DNA from: Spodoptera frugiperda
Lineage: Eukaryota > Arthropoda > Insecta > Lepidoptera > Noctuidae
Length of the DNA: 64,000 nucleotides
Reading direction: 5' to 3'
Assembly (NCBI RefSeq): GCF_023101765.2
Contig: NC_064236.1
Coordinates: 17,510,993 to 17,574,992, forward strand
The notes under the pieces are model-generated. The model was not told the origin of the DNA and did not search any database. It saw only the letters and a program-made list of their open reading frames with translations. This document shows positions 10,575 to 22,798 of the stretch, piece by piece (position 1 is the stretch's first letter; each line of letters opens with the position of its first letter). A program made the position numbers and the translations under genes.

Positions 10575-11095
10575 TTTTTTTTTTTTTTTTTTGAGGGGGG
10601 AAAATCATCCAATGACTTCTCCCGCCTTGGGTGAGGCGGGAGGGAGTGTCAGACTCTTACTGACTAAAAACCACCCCGTTCCTTCTCCTGCTTTGAGCCG
10701 GAGCCCCGGTAACCTTTTACGTTGTCCGCAGCTCCGGATCAGGCATCAGCCCTACTGGGCCCCATCTGTGGTGGTCTGGCTCTTTGAGGCGCGCGCGGAA
10801 CGCGACGCGCCGTACGCACGGGTCTGGTTCTGGTCGGGCGGCGAGCTACCCTTGCTCGCCGTCCGCAGACCCGCACTTACGGTGGCCGGAGATCGTCACG
10901 CGATCCCCGACGCCCGGAGTGTCTTCTGCGGCGGCTGGGGCGTGAGGAGGATCGTTCCCTCACGCGCTCCGCCTCCTCCTTAGCTAGCATGACTGCTTCG
11001 CAGAAGGAGGAGACGGCGTCCCATTCCCTCTCGCTCCGCATCATGGCCTGAACCAAAGCCGGACGCGAGAGGTCACCGTCGCCGATCACATCCCT
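10575..11095 (-). mobile_element. LINE copy B nested in copy A
   Basis: Minus-strand copy of the same LINE. The tail is the T-run at 10573-10592, followed by GAGGGGGGAAAATCATCC. It is flanked by a 15-bp target duplication AGCTGCGGACTACCT (10560-10574 and 11096-11110), which is copy A sequence. This proves the order: A inserted first, then B. It carries a ~283-nt 3' UTR and the C-terminal end of the ORF. Confidence 0.9.
10877..11095 (-). pseudogene. C-terminal fragment of LINE polymerase ORF (copy B)
   Basis: Reads IGDGDLSRPALVQAMMRSE, then EWDAVSSFCEAVMLAKEEAE, then an Arg/Ser-rich tail ending RDDLRPP and stop. The frame is intact across the fragment. The motif order (IGxxDLS, ALVxAM, W, AV.SFCE.VM..KE.AER) is the usual C-terminus of R1-clade LINE ORF2 proteins, following the CCHC finger that is preserved at 56394-56611. 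It is truncated at 11095 by incomplete reverse transcription. Confidence 0.75.
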
Positions 11096-11478
11096 AGCTG
11101 CGGACTACCTAGCGGGTTTACCGGGGCTCCGGCTCGAAAAGCAGGAGAAGGAACGGGGTGGTTTTTAGTCAGTAAGAGTCTGACACTCCCTCTCGCCTCG
11201 CCCAAGGCGAGAAAAGTCATTGGATGATTTTCCCCCTCAAAAAAAAAAAAAAAAAAAAAAAATGTTAGTATGTAGGTATGTTATTAAAAATAGTACTATA
11301 GTTAAATCGTTATGCCGTACACAATATTTCCATTACGTGGTATCGTAACGTTTAGGAGATTTATAGTTATTCGGTATTGCAACTGTATCGGTATTCTCTC
11401 GAGTTTGCGATGAATGCATTGTATAGTGCACGGTTATAACTGTGTACTTCTAGTTTGTATTCCAATGTAAAGATGTTC

Positions 11479-11643
11479 TGATCCGGAGCTGCGGTCTACC
11501 TTGCGGGTTTACCGGGGCTCCGGTTCGAAAAGCAGGAGAAGGAACGGGGTGGTTTTTAGTCATTAAGAGTCTGACACTCCCTCCCACCTCGCTCAAGGCG
11601 GGAGAAGTCATGGGATGATTTTCCACCATCAAATAAAAAAAAA
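11479..11643 (+). mobile_element. LINE 3' UTR fragment
   Basis: Plus-strand copy from GATCCGGAGCTGCGG to a short AAATAAAAAAAAA tail. It contains the family block GGTGGTTTTTAGTCA and GAGTCTGACACTCCCTC. I could not see a clear target duplication. Confidence 0.75.
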
Positions 11644-12659
11644 GTTGTTGGACTAGGTTTTCTCATGAAGGGTTTACTAGAAAAATAATATTTTGAAGTT
11701 GGTGTTGCATAAAATATTTTAAAGTCTCTCTGCCAGTTCACTGAACAAAAGGCGTTTCATACAGGACATACGTAACGTATTTATTAATTCAGTCCAAAAA
11801 TTTTAAATCCCTTTTTTTCTCTGTAAGCCTCCACGAACAAAAAGTGAAACAATACGCATATTACGGCAGTTTTTTTGTAAAAAAACTAGTATTATTGGAC
11901 ATATTGAACTATAAACTGAGAGAAATAAAGTTCAAAATACCGTAGTACCGGTAGGTGTTGTAGTTTCGGTACTTGTAGCTAAAATCCGGAGCGCTATGAA
12001 TGAAGAGCGTCCAAATTTGACGCGACGCGTCGTACAAAAAGGTTTCGTTCATATAATTTGTACAGACATCAGCTATCCAGCGAGGGTGTTTGTGAATAAA
12101 ATAAATTTAGCATTCACTATAAAACACACACAAAACTACGATTTTCTGTTACGAGTAAACAACATTCACTCTAGTTTAAGTATAATTACACAATTTTCTT
12201 CGATAGTCCAAGAAAACAGTACGTTTATTTTTCTAATAATTTTCTTTTCTATACAAGTTTAATAGAAATGAGAAATTGAATTCCTATTGTCGTTGTCTTA
12301 CGAAGAGAAAATATGAAAGATCATTGAGAAACTATAGAAACAAGAGGCTTAAGTCTTTAAAGAAAATTCTTGTTTAGAATTGAAGCGAGTCTCTACAACT
12401 TAACCGTTTGAGTAAATACAACCTATAGCGTTTTCATTTAAAGTTCATTATCTAATGGGTGCAACGTGTAGCGATTCACTGCGAGTGTTTTGCGAAGTTC
12501 TTGGTTCTTGAGTCGAACTGGTGAAAGAACTTTGGAGTGTACAGTCTGGCAAGTTAACGAACTTATTTCTTTAATGAAACATACATTATACATTGCGACT
12601 CTTCCTTGATGGGGATTAAGGAGAAAAGGAACCATGCATACATTCCCAGTGTAGAAATC
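11644..12659. other. AT-rich; nothing recognised
   Basis: No supported feature. Confidence 0.3.
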
Positions 12660-12800
12660 TTAGGACAAAAGTTCATAATATTCATCAGTAAGTATGTTAG
12701 CTCTTACCCGCGGCTTTGCACGCGTTAATTATGCATATAAACCTTACATCTGTATCACTCTGTTTAAAAAGACGGCATTAAAATCCAGTGTGTAGTTTTC
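12660..12800 (+). repeat. Interspersed repeat, 'ACCCGCGGCTT / AAATCCG...TAGTTTT' family
   Basis: 'cttacccgcggctttgcacg', 'ataaaccttacatctgtatc' and 'cattaaaatccagtgtgtag' match the same ordered blocks at 30350-30470 and, reversed, at 63411-63605. It is a frequent non-coding lepidopteran repeat; class uncertain. Confidence 0.5.
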
Positions 12801-15800
12801 AAGATCGACACATACTCATACACTTTTAAAATATGTATTTCGAATTTACCGAATGTTTGAAATATCTAATTGTCCGAATTGAAAGTAGCCTCAAAATATA
12901 GATGTAAAAGAGAAAATTCAAGTGCAATATTTTTGTCTCTTTCTTTCTTTAACTTCAAGTTGTCAAAGAGTTTGATGCCGGTAATTTCGAATTAACGAGT
13001 CATTTAATTACGTACGGTAGTAATGTTTTTTTATTTACTAAGTGCATAAAAATGTACTGATTTAGTTCGTAATATAAAGAGATTTCCTAGGGACCTCGTG
13101 ATAACCGAGAGGTTCCAATTATGGAAGGTTTGATTTATCGAGTGTCGACAGACAGACAGGGATAGACAGTGGAGAGCGAGTTTGTTTTATATTATGAAGT
13201 GATTATGTTTAATTATTCAACTGGCGCAAAGGTTGGGTAACCGATTGATTCACATTGTGTTGTTATGTGATCCATTAATTGTTGTTTTTTTTTGGTTGAT
13301 TAAGAATTTATATGCGTAGTGTAAATGTACCCTTGACACAGAATGAAGCCCTATAATGTTGATAAACCTCAAGTTTGAACAAATAATAAATGTAACCTTT
13401 AATAATATCAGTTTAAGTTAAATTAGGACAAAAATAAAACACCTCATAAAAAAAATTTCCCTCACTTTGCATACATAATATCATTAAATAAAATTCTCTC
13501 TAGATATTCCTTGCACTTTTATCTTAAAGAAAAATTCTCAGTAATTGTAATTGTATCAATATCAGCCTCCGAGAGTATCTATGAAGGGTAGTGTTAGATG
13601 TCAAGGTCAAGTCCTTGATCGAGACAGCGATACTCTTAGAAGTTAGAATATACTTCGCGTATTGGCGTAAATTTTTCTCTTTGGTTCCTTGATTGATAGT
13701 AGCTTGACTCTTATTGATGTTTTTCTATCATTAAATGAATGTTTTTGGACATCACAATTATCATCATCTTATCGTATTTATAAGTTATTCTTCTAAGAAA
13801 ACTTTCTTATTTAAGCTGGTTAAACTTGTACTTAGTTTTAATTTAGTCTTCTCTACTTTAAAATCTTAATGGTTACGTTCAATAGTTCGATTCAAATATT
13901 ACGTCGTAGTTCGTAGCTTTTTGCTACGCCGTAGCACCTTAGCGCGTAGCAGACCCTCTACGAACTGTGATGTTTAATGTAATATTTAATGAAGCCTGCA
14001 ATTTAGTTACTGATATAATTTATTTTCTTTACTATGCTATGTACATAATACGGTATATTTAACCAAAGATTAAAGCTGTACTTCTCCACAAAATATTTTA
14101 TTTTTAATGGCCTTAAAAAAATATTTTTTCTTAATACGCATTGTATATTATTACTCAAAGTCTGAGTAAAATCTTAGTCCTCTCCCCACGGACTAACTTA
14201 TACGCCGTCTATCAATGCTTTCAGATTAAATGAGCCCAGCGAATACCTCGCAAAACCTACTTAATTACAGGCACACAAAGTTTAATTTTAATTGTGGATC
14301 GGATAATGATGAACTCTACCGCATGTAATATCTAAAATAAACTTTAATGAAGGTTAAATAGAGGTGGTAGTTCTTTGTGAGGTGGAACGATGCATTAGGG
14401 TTGTCGACGAATCGAATAGACAAATATCTATATGTAGGGCTTTAAGAGACTTTGTAAAAAGTTCTTCATAATAACATATGCTGTGGTTTGTGAGACTTGT
14501 ATTGTCGAAGGTTCCCTGTACTTAGTATCTTACTCCTTTATTACATTTCCTACTTTATTACTCTGATATAAAGTTGAAAGTTCAATCAATAAATAGACAG
14601 ATATTATTTGTGCAATGTGCGATTTAATGTCTGCTGGTCTAATACTCTGTAAGTTTAATCGGCTTTGTCTGGCCTGTACAGGGCCCCATACTGTCTGTTT
14701 ACAAACTGTATTCAATATTTATTTAATGTCTACCGTGTGTTTGAAAATGTTTTCTAGTTAAGTAAAGATAGACTATTAACTGATAGACTAGTGGTTGCAG
14801 ATCGCTTCTAATTGGCAGATTTTTAGGTCGTTGTGTGGGTGAGAACAACAATCCTACATATATCTAGTATATGACTTATAATGATGATATATATCTTAGT
14901 AAACGCATAAAGGTTTAATTTAATTTTTCTGTCATTGCAGGGTTAATGACCGGTGTATCTGTATAATTTCAGAAAACGCGTTAACAGTTCAGACATCAGT
15001 AGGTATGGGAGCCCCGTCACATTTCCCATTCATTTATTAATACTCAGCGCAGACAGAACGCCATATTTTGGTCGGCTTAAAGTATTACAATACAGAAAAT
15101 TCTGCACCCTACATAAGTACGTCAGTAGCATGAGTGGAGATTCGGCTCGGGTGTTTTATAAATTAAATGTGCAATAATTATATTTTGTATTTATTTTATA
15201 TTAATATATATGATAATAACTTTGACATCTCAGGCTTTATATTAAAATTCTCACTTGGTTTTATTTTAAGTTTCAGTAACAAATACCAAACGAAACTATT
15301 GATCACTTATTGTGTAGATACTGATAATTACGAGATAGGGTTTCATATATACTATATAAAATTATAGTTTCTTTTTTATTTATTATAGGTATCGTCTCAC
15401 AGAGACAACATCGCCCTGTCCCGTTAAAATCATTTTTAACTTATGAAAACAAAACTAAAGCTACTAGCTTTGAAAAGGATAGTTAAAAATCTACGGGTTT
15501 ATTGATAATTGGGAAGTTAGAGTAGATCTTATTTAACTACCACGAGACCACTCAATACGGCGGAAATTGAGGAAGGCAGTAAACAACCCACATGTCATTA
15601 ACAAAGTACACCCTTATTAAAAGAAAACATGAACTCGATAAAAAATCTAAATAAACTTGGGCACGAGGCAGACTCAAAGAACAGCTAGTCATTTCGATGT
15701 TGCATGTAAGTACTGCCTGTTTGACTATGGACATTAATTAGTCATGAAGCGGGGGTATCGTGGTCTCCTATTTTTTAAGCTGATGGCGCATCGCATCGCG

Positions 15801-16242
15801 GATCTCGTATTAATTCCAAATAGATTAGAACAACTTTCCGTACTACCATTTGAGCTGTAAAACAACGAGTTTTGTTTAGTTTTGTCGTCATTATACCGGA
15901 TTTGAAACGTGGTAAATAGAAAAGTGTGTTGTTCAATCACATACCATACTGAGTTCTTCAATGTACATTTTCCATGTTAATTGATTTTCTGTCTCCGTGT
16001 ATTCAGATTTTAATTAGATCTCTGTTTGGTAAATTCGGAGATATCTAATTACGGTTCGGATGAAGTAATGTTAGGTTTTGTGTTTTTACAATTTGTGATA
16101 ATATCGTAGAGACTAAATAAACCATGTTTGTAGGAATAGTTACGTCAGTTCTAGGACAATAATAATTTTACTCGTAACATCATTATAATTCTTTATTTAT
16201 CGTTTATAATTAGGACCTATATTTATCATTTTATGTGTGGAT
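12801..16242. other. AT-rich; little recognised
   Basis: A cluster of CGTAGC/GCTACG words at about 13900-13965 forms small imperfect inverted repeats. A good acceptor (TTCTGTCATTGCAG at 14927-14940) is followed by a donor-like CAGTAG|GTATGG near 15001, but the 60-base piece between has no support as an exon. Otherwise nothing seen. Confidence 0.3.
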
Positions 16243-16440
16243 GGTTCAACTGGAGTAACACCACGGCCTCACAGAATACCGACGTGAAACAACGCTTGCG
16301 TTGTGTTTCGTTGTGTGAATAACGGCCGGCAACAAACTTGTAACGCCTCTGATGTTTCGGATGTCCATGAGTGGCGGCGATTGCTTACCATCAGCGGATC
16401 CGTCCGCTCATTTCCTGGCTTATGGCATAAGAAAAGAAAA
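16243..16440 (+). repeat. 'CAACGCAAGCGTTG' family copy
   Basis: Contains 'ggagtaacaccacggcctca', 'gaaacaacgcttgcgttgtg', 'gtgtccatgagtggcggcg' and 'attgcttaccatcag', ending with an A-rich tail. Same order as 31840-32165 with an internal deletion. Confidence 0.65.
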
Positions 16441-16643
16441 TATTCAAATTGATTTTACCGTGTATTACTAAGTCATGTCATAATACTCTTTGTAAAAACA
16501 ACTTATGAATTAAAAAATAAAAGAAAAACTTAACATCAAAGACATGCCATTCAAAACCTAAGAACAAACAGAAAGAAATTGCAAACATCTTGTCAAACAT
16601 AATGGAGTTTCATTAACATTAAAAGTTTTCTTGTAAACAACAT

Positions 16644-16896
16644 AATGAAGAAGGTCACTTCATTGGTCAATAGATAATGAAGGAATCGATTGATCGATCG
16701 ATCAGAATGACGCCGGTTCGATTATTATTGTCATACGTAAAGCTATTATTGTTGTAGTGTTGTTAAAATATTCTTAATGAAGAAGGTCACTTCACTGGTC
16801 GATAGATAATGAAGTAATCGATTGATCGATAAAAATGACGCCGATTCGATATTATTGTCATACGTAAGGTATTGTTGTAGTGTTGTTTAAATATTT
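16644..16896. repeat. Tandem duplication, 132-bp period
   Basis: AATGAAGAAGGTCACTTCA starts at 16644 and again at 16776. Both copies run through 'tagataatgaag', 'atcgattgatcgat', 'gacgccg(g/a)ttcgat' and 'tgttgtagtgttgtt'. The first copy has an extra GATC in the ATCG run. Similarity is high. Confidence 0.85.
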
Positions 16897-17113
16897 ACTG
16901 TTTTAATTGCAGAGTTGCATTGTTTGTGGAACGGTTGCGTAGCTGCAAGTGTCTTTTAGGGTTTTTAGGTCGGGGTTATGTGTTATTCAATGATAGGTTA
17001 TTAGACTATTAAAATGTCCGGCTGATAACTTTTTTTTTATGTAAAAATATAGACATTAAAATATTGTCCTGTAGACAGTAGACATCCACGTGTCTTTATA
17101 GAAGGTTATTATT

Positions 17114-17289
17114 ACTGCACGGTTGGTGCGGTGGCTCGGCAACTGGCTGCCGTGTAGCCGGTTCGATTCCCGCACAGAGCAACTCTTTGTGAAGTGTTGT
17201 TACAGGTTTAGGTGTCATGTGTGCCTGTATGTGTACCCACGACACAGGAGAAAATGCTAGTTATGGGGCAACACTTTTATTAAAAAAAA
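17114..17289 (+). mobile_element. tRNA-derived SINE (short form)
   Basis: Starts ACTGCACGGTTGGTGCGGTGG and has a pol III B-box-like GGTTCGATTCC at about 17160. It continues through 'gagcaactctttgtg' and 'acccacgacacaggagaaaa'. It lacks the long tail of the copy at 29161 and ends in an A-run. Confidence 0.75.
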
Positions 17290-19724
17290 CATAACCCTCC
17301 TTCAGGCGCAGTCGGGAAAAAAAATGTATGTTCACATAAAAAATAATAGAAAACGTTTCCGAGCGATTACCAATCAAAGCAACACTCAGTCTCGTCTTGT
17401 GAAACCACCACTCAAAACATCGTAACAATACACTTATGTTTAATAAACAGTGAGTGAAAGTAATTTGGATACTTCTGCTTACCTCTTGACTTACTTAATA
17501 ACATAAAAAATGTGTCATACAAAATTGTCCTTCAAAAAGTGTTCCTGATAATAATAAATACGTTACCGATAGTTCAGTATAAAATATCTCAGTCGTATGC
17601 AACCGATATTTATTGCTTCAATGAAAATAAACTCCGGCGCACCCCATCTAGCAGCAGTCGGCCTAAATAGACTAGATATCGACTATCTGTGATATATCTG
17701 CCGCTGCAAGTGCATCTGCACAGCCGGGAACTGATTCACTCAAATATTATTTACTCTGAAGAGAAATTATAAAACTTTGCATTAATAAAAGTTTTTCTAT
17801 AATATTATTTGTTAGAAAAAGTACTATTAATATTTACGAAGTCAAAGTCAAAACGTATATTACAACTTAGTGTGCTAATGATGGTCACAGAATTATTATA
17901 GTGGTTAAAACTTAGCGGACAGACATTGCAACATTTTTAGATAAATACATTCATTTTTACTAACAATGGCAATAAAATTCTACCTTGAAGATCAACAATA
18001 TTTTATTTAAAAAAAAATATTTGTCAACTTTATGTCAACCATTGTAAATGCTTCGTATACTTTTTTTACTCAAACTCATAAACATAAATAGACACGGTAA
18101 ATATCCTTTCTCAAGTTCTTATGATAGCTAGATAATTTGGATACTTACTGAAAAACTAAATAAGTCATCGTCTTCACGTGTTCCAACATCGATACAGATT
18201 TTATTCGTAAGTTAATATAAAAATGTAATCGTAACATGTGTCTTCTAATTATATTAATGTACAGAATGCTAATAGATCAATTACACGTTAACTATCTATT
18301 TTCGTGCCTATTTTCTGTATTGTGTACGTGCGTCGCGTCGATCGTTAATACTTAACTAACGAAACTCGTGCGCCGCCTGGTGTAAATTAGTCAGCTGCTT
18401 TCCGTCACTCCCGGGCCATTACATTAACTTATCTAATTTAAACGTAGGTAACTGAACTTTTTCCAATCCCCCGAACTATCTGACCAATATAAAACTTTTA
18501 ATTTAGAATGATTCCCAACCTGTTTACCTTTTACAACCAAAAATAAAAGCAACACTATCGACCATTACCGATACCAACGCCATCTAGTTCGTCAGCTCGG
18601 AACCGGGTTATTACTGTGACCTAGTAAATGTTTGTTTGTTTAACGCCATCTGTTGAAGCGTACATGAACTAGTTTCTTGGCAGTTTATTTTTATAGTCAG
18701 ATCATTGTTAGGCAATATAATTTTAGGAGTTTTATTTCTTTGAAATGCTGGTTATTTTCGCTTTAAAGCTATCTCCTTGGCTTACTTTTGTAAAAGGGAG
18801 TGAATTTTGTGAACATGCGTATGCGCATGATGTCGTTGTTTGGTGTTTTCGAGTAGTTTTCTTGTTATTTGTGTCTCTGGCGCAGCGGTCAGTGTCAATG
18901 GCAGCATTTTTCCTTTGACGCTGTCGTTTATGATGTAACTATTTATGTTTTATCATAACAAGGTCGTAATACTAATGAATGGTGGATCGATTACTTTCAC
19001 TCGCTATTTATAACAAGTCGATTTGTGCCTTAAAATAAAATAATATAGTAGTAGGTTCGGTTTCAGAGGAATTTCCTCCCACGGACCTTCCGTTTGTGAA
19101 ATTAACTCTCTCTGGAGGTTTTTCCGGAAGGCTATGCTATGGGATTCTTCAAGATGCAAAGCAAAAGCAAATAGGTTTTTTAAGGTTTGGGACGGTGTAT
19201 GTAATGCCCCAAGTGTTGCAAGTGTGTACCTAATACTATTTTATATTATTTACAGATCTTTCAAAGAACTTACTCTACACAGGATACTCAGAACAGAACC
19301 TACCTACTTTAAAATCATCAAAATATGCACAGGATAATGTTTTACAATATTCACATTAAAAAGTTCGCGTCGGTACATAAAATTCAAAAAAGTCAATGAA
19401 TTGGATGATTATTCGTCGTTGAGTAGGTTTTTACTATTATATTTTATTTGGAATCATTATATTCCCTTAATTGGAGCTATAAGCCCTTTCCATAAAGCAA
19501 GGGTTGATGCACAGTAAGTAGTTGGTCGTTCATTTACTTCGTAACATATCGTTTATGAGTAAAATTGATGCATTCTTTACTAAAGGATATTTTATGTGGA
19601 ACTCGGCATCCATGACAAGGATTGACTGCAAAAAGCTTTAAACAGAGAAGTGTAGGAGGAGGGTAGGGCGGCCTTTGCCGTGCAGTGGGACGATCACTGA
19701 AAAATTAATATTTACTATGGGATA
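17290..19724. other. AT-rich; nothing coding recognised
   Basis: Starts with the AACATAACCCTCCTTC...GCAGTCGGG block also seen at 530-560. Words of the form CCATCTAG or GCCATCTG occur at about 17645, 18582 and 18640 (reverse complement TAGATGG, CAGATGGC). No gene signal. Confidence 0.3.
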
Positions 19725-19915
19725 AGTCAACAAATGAGCAGACGAGTCATCTGATGGTAAGCAACCGTCCCGTTCATGAACCTACGTAACACCAAAAGAG
19801 TTACTAGAGCGCGAGAACCTCTATCACACGACGAAATATAACGCAAGCATTTTTTGACGCCGGTGTACCGTGAGACCGTGGTATCACTCCGGTCGAGCCG
19901 GCCTATTGACACATA
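19725..19915 (-). repeat. Diverged 'CAACGCAAGCGTTG' family copy
   Basis: Contains 'gatggtaagcaaccgtcc', 'acgacgaaatataacgcaag' and 'gtggtatcactccggtcgag' in the minus order of the family. Confidence 0.6.
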
Positions 19916-20441
19916 GTTTTCTCAAATTAAACCGTGATAGGTCCTTTCTACGTTTAACCACGTGGACGAAACCACCGGCAAAATGTAACCATAAATAAAA
20001 TTTCCCTTATCTGTATTGAACCATCTATAATAAAATGAGTTACATAAACAAAATTACGCGACCGAAAAACCGCGATTCATACTTTCTATAAATAGCTTTC
20101 AGCCCAAAATAGACGTCTCATATACTATCTCTGTCTTGTAAACAGGATTGTCAAAAGGCGAGACAAGGACGGGGATATAGCTTAGATAGATGGTTACTGT
20201 GTCGTTGGAAACTTAAAGTGGTTAGTGGTTAATTTTAAACTGATTAATCGATGAGACTTCGTAGTTGACTTTAGTATTGTAAAAAGAACATGGAGAGTAT
20301 TTAACTGAGAATCTTTTTATATAAGGACATACGATTAGAATAGTAGTGAAAAGACACAAGTGTATACAAGATGTGACTTTCAAACCTTTGAGGAAAGAGC
20401 TACTAGTTAATCCTGCTTATAAGACTGGTAACTTGACTTGT
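19916..20441. other. AT-rich; nothing recognised
   Basis: No supported feature. Confidence 0.3.
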
Positions 20442-20756
20442 AACATATCAGGTGCTTTTTTTTGGGGATCAATCATCGACTTCTCTCGTCTTGAGCGAGG
20501 CAGGAAGGTGGGTCAGACTCTTACTGAGTAAAAACCACCCCGTTTCTACTCCTGCCTTTCGAGCCGGAGCCCCGATAACCCGCTTAGCAGTCCGCAGCTC
20601 CGGGTCGACATCAATCGTACTGGGCCCAGTTGTGGTGATCTGATGACTCTTTGAGGCGTGCGCGGAACGCCACGCGCCGCACGCACAGGTCTGGTTCTGG
20701 TCGGGCGGCGAGCTACCCCTACTCGCCATCCGCAGACTTGCACAACATATCAGGTG
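20442..20756 (-). mobile_element. LINE 3' UTR copy with 13-bp target duplication
   Basis: A T-run at about 20456 is followed by the family 3' UTR through 'ccgtccgcagac'-like sequence at 20729-20739, just short of the ORF stop. It is flanked by AACATATCAGGTG at 20442-20454 and 20744-20756. A few mismatches against the other copies, so moderately old. Confidence 0.85.
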
Positions 20757-20832
20757 TAGGGTGTTATTGAGTGGCGTTGATTGCTCAACATCAGATGATG
20801 CATCAGCACATTTGCTCACGATTCCACAAAAA
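20757..20832 (+). repeat. 'CAACGCAAGCGTTG' family right-end fragment
   Basis: 'gagtggcgttgattgctcaa', 'catcagatgatgcatcagca' and 'ttccacaaaaaa' parallel the right end of the copy at 31840-32165. The LINE above inserted in or at the edge of this repeat. Confidence 0.35.
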
Positions 20833-21235
20833 AATATTGTATATTGAGTATTAATGCTAATTGAGGCAACTATATTGAAGTCAGGTTTTGACAGAAAAAT
20901 CACGTTGTTTATAGAATGTCAACAAATTGTTTGCACAAAACTGATTAAGGTGCGGTTGTTTATGAATATTGCTAGTAGATAGACATTATTGACAATTCTC
21001 AGAAGAGCTAAGAATAGCGTCACGTGGTAAACCTTGTATCCTTCAGGATAAAGTACTAGTGCCGTTAATCCACAAATACAATGAGAACATAACATAACGT
21101 CTTTTATTTCCCAATGAGGTAAGCAGATACTTAATTTAAAAAAAAACATTAATAGAATGTAGTCCATTATATTAGGGGTTAAGGGTATTGTCATATGCCG
21201 AGCACAATCACACACACACATCACACATCAAAATC
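20833..21235. other. AT-rich; nothing recognised
   Basis: No supported feature apart from a short CACA run at about 21210. Confidence 0.3.
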
Positions 21236-21302
21236 CTATAGGTGGCCACTGTTGACCAAAGGCCTCTTCTCACACAGATAAGGTTTGAGTATTAATCACC
21301 TC
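21236..21302 (+). repeat. LINE-derived repeat, 'GGCCACTGTTGACCAAAGGC' type
   Basis: The 20-base word in the call occurs here and at about 51318. Both are followed by a GGTTTGAGTATTAATCACC stretch. It is cut off at about 21302 by the LINE fragment next to it. Confidence 0.6.
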
Positions 21303-21428
21303 GTCTGTGGTGGTCTGATGGCTCTTTGAGGCGCGCGCAGAACGCGACGCGCCGCACGCAAGGGTCTGGATCTGGTCGGGCGGCGAGCTACCCCTACTCG
21401 CCGTCCGCAGACCTGCACTTACGGTGGC
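21303..21428 (-). mobile_element. LINE 3' UTR internal fragment
   Basis: Runs from CTGTGGTGGTCTGATGG to 'cgcacttacggtggc' without poly-T or the family 3' end. It is an internal piece left by deletion or recombination. It stops about where the ORF would begin. Confidence 0.7.
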
Positions 21429-21911
21429 AGATAGTTACCCCTAACACGATGTTTTTTTTCTTTTTCTATTTTCATAATTTACTCGAAGTTTCCGACAGTT
21501 TGTCCTCAATGCGGTCATAAAAAGTTTTGGAAAAATGCAGCGCGGAAGTTTAATTACAAATATAAAGTGAGGTCTGAAGTCTAGATCATTTTGAGATTAA
21601 AGTTGGAGATATGATATTTCCTTAAGCTTTGATAGTGTCAGTTTTTTGTAGAAGTTTTTTTTTACCTTTAATTAGACTGCTTCTCGTATTTCCACTTAAC
21701 TTCAATCCTAAAGTCCAGCAGTGGATTATTCTATTTTGGTATTCTGGGTTATTTAAGGGAATTTAGTTTGATGCAAACGCTGGAGAGAGTTTCGGACTGT
21801 AAAGAGCACCTTCTCAATTATACTTAAACAGAACCTCGAACCGCCTCTTGTAAAGAGTAACCATGAACATTCTTGGTCGTTCTTATCCATGCATTATGAA
21901 GCTAGTAGAAG
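21429..21911. other. AT-rich; nothing recognised
   Basis: No supported feature. Confidence 0.3.
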
Positions 21912-22015
21912 TTGAGAGGAAGTTATAGAATCTTACTAACTAAAAACCACCCCGTTCCTACATCTGCTCTTTGGACCGGAGCCCCGGTAACCTATCAGGT
22001 ATTCCCCGGCTCCGT
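21912..22015 (-). mobile_element. Degenerate LINE 3' UTR fragment
   Basis: Contains 'actaaaaaccaccccgttcc' and 'ggagccccggtaacc' of the family, both ends lost. Confidence 0.65.
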
Positions 22016-22423
22016 AATTCATTAAGACAAATTACGTATATTAATGTTTTCTAAACGAAAACAAAAGAGACAACGCTACTTCTATATATTATTTCCTTAT
22101 TTAAAATGAAATGCAGCTTAGACTAGAGACAAGCAATTATTTTAATTAGCAAAGTACCTGCCTGGTCTGTAGGATTATCTCGTTCATTGTAACTGCACCG
22201 GTCATAATTAGTTACCTTTCCAACGGTTATTTTACTTGTTAATTAATCAGTTAAAAGTTTCAAGTTGCAGTTATATAAACATATATTTTTTGTAAAAGTA
22301 GATCTGTCTATGTATACCTATATATTTACAGCTGAACCGATTTCGCTAATTCTATTTTTGTTGAGTTAGAGAGACAATTAAAGCTAGCAAAAATGCTCCA
22401 GGTTGCGTCATTTGATAAATGCA
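22016..22423. other. AT-rich; nothing recognised
   Basis: No supported feature. Confidence 0.3.
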
Positions 22424-22640
22424 TCATCATCATCAGCCGAGAGATATCTACTGCTGAACAAAGACCTCCCCTTTAGTCCTCCACGTAGAAATAGTGAAAG
22501 CGGGGGTGGGGGTGCCACAATCCCCACGCTTGGCAGGCGGCGTGGGGATCGCAGTTAGGTCATCGATAAATTTTAAGAATGCTGCTACCCATTCCTCTGT
22601 GGCTGGTCGCAGATTTAGGACGTGCCCGGGTCCATGAATG
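22424..22640 (+). repeat. Diverged LINE-derived repeat, 'CATCATCATCAGCC' type
   Basis: 'catcatcatcagcc', 'tctactgctgaacaaagacc' and 'ccccacgcttggcaggcggc' are typical of a frequent lepidopteran LINE remnant. No intact frame. Confidence 0.45.
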
Positions 22641-22669
22641 CATATGTTACAGTCAGAGTGATTAAATAG

Positions 22670-22705
22670 CAATTATTCATAATGACTGGTCATTATGAAT
22701 AATTG
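22670..22705. repeat. Perfect 17-bp palindrome, 2-base spacer
   Basis: CAATTATTCATAATGAC at 22670-22686 is the exact reverse complement of 22689-22705. The core ATTATTCATAAT recurs at about 22759-22770, between this palindrome and the copia element. Confidence 0.85.
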
Positions 22706-22798
22706 TATATAAATACTAAATTCACTAGACAATGTAATCAATTAATCACTTTATCTGGACATTATTCATAATAGGAAGTCCAAGTTAGTCAAAGTAAT

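Larger units (their letters stand above)
10235..11273 (+). mobile_element. LINE copy A (R1-clade-like, 5' truncated), split by copy B
   Basis: Plus-strand LINE 3' end, 10247-10574 continuing at 11111-11261, with a poly-A tail at about 11238-11262. It is flanked by a 12-bp target duplication ATGTTAGTATGT (10235-10246 and 11262-11273). It keeps the last codons of the polymerase ORF and the 3' UTR. A second copy of the same family in the opposite orientation interrupts it at 10575-11095. Confidence 0.9.

Noticed and set aside
14927..15002. Strong acceptor followed by a donor-like site, possible 60-base exon
   Set aside because: No coding conservation can be judged, the piece has no frame support, and such site pairs are common by chance in AT-rich introns.
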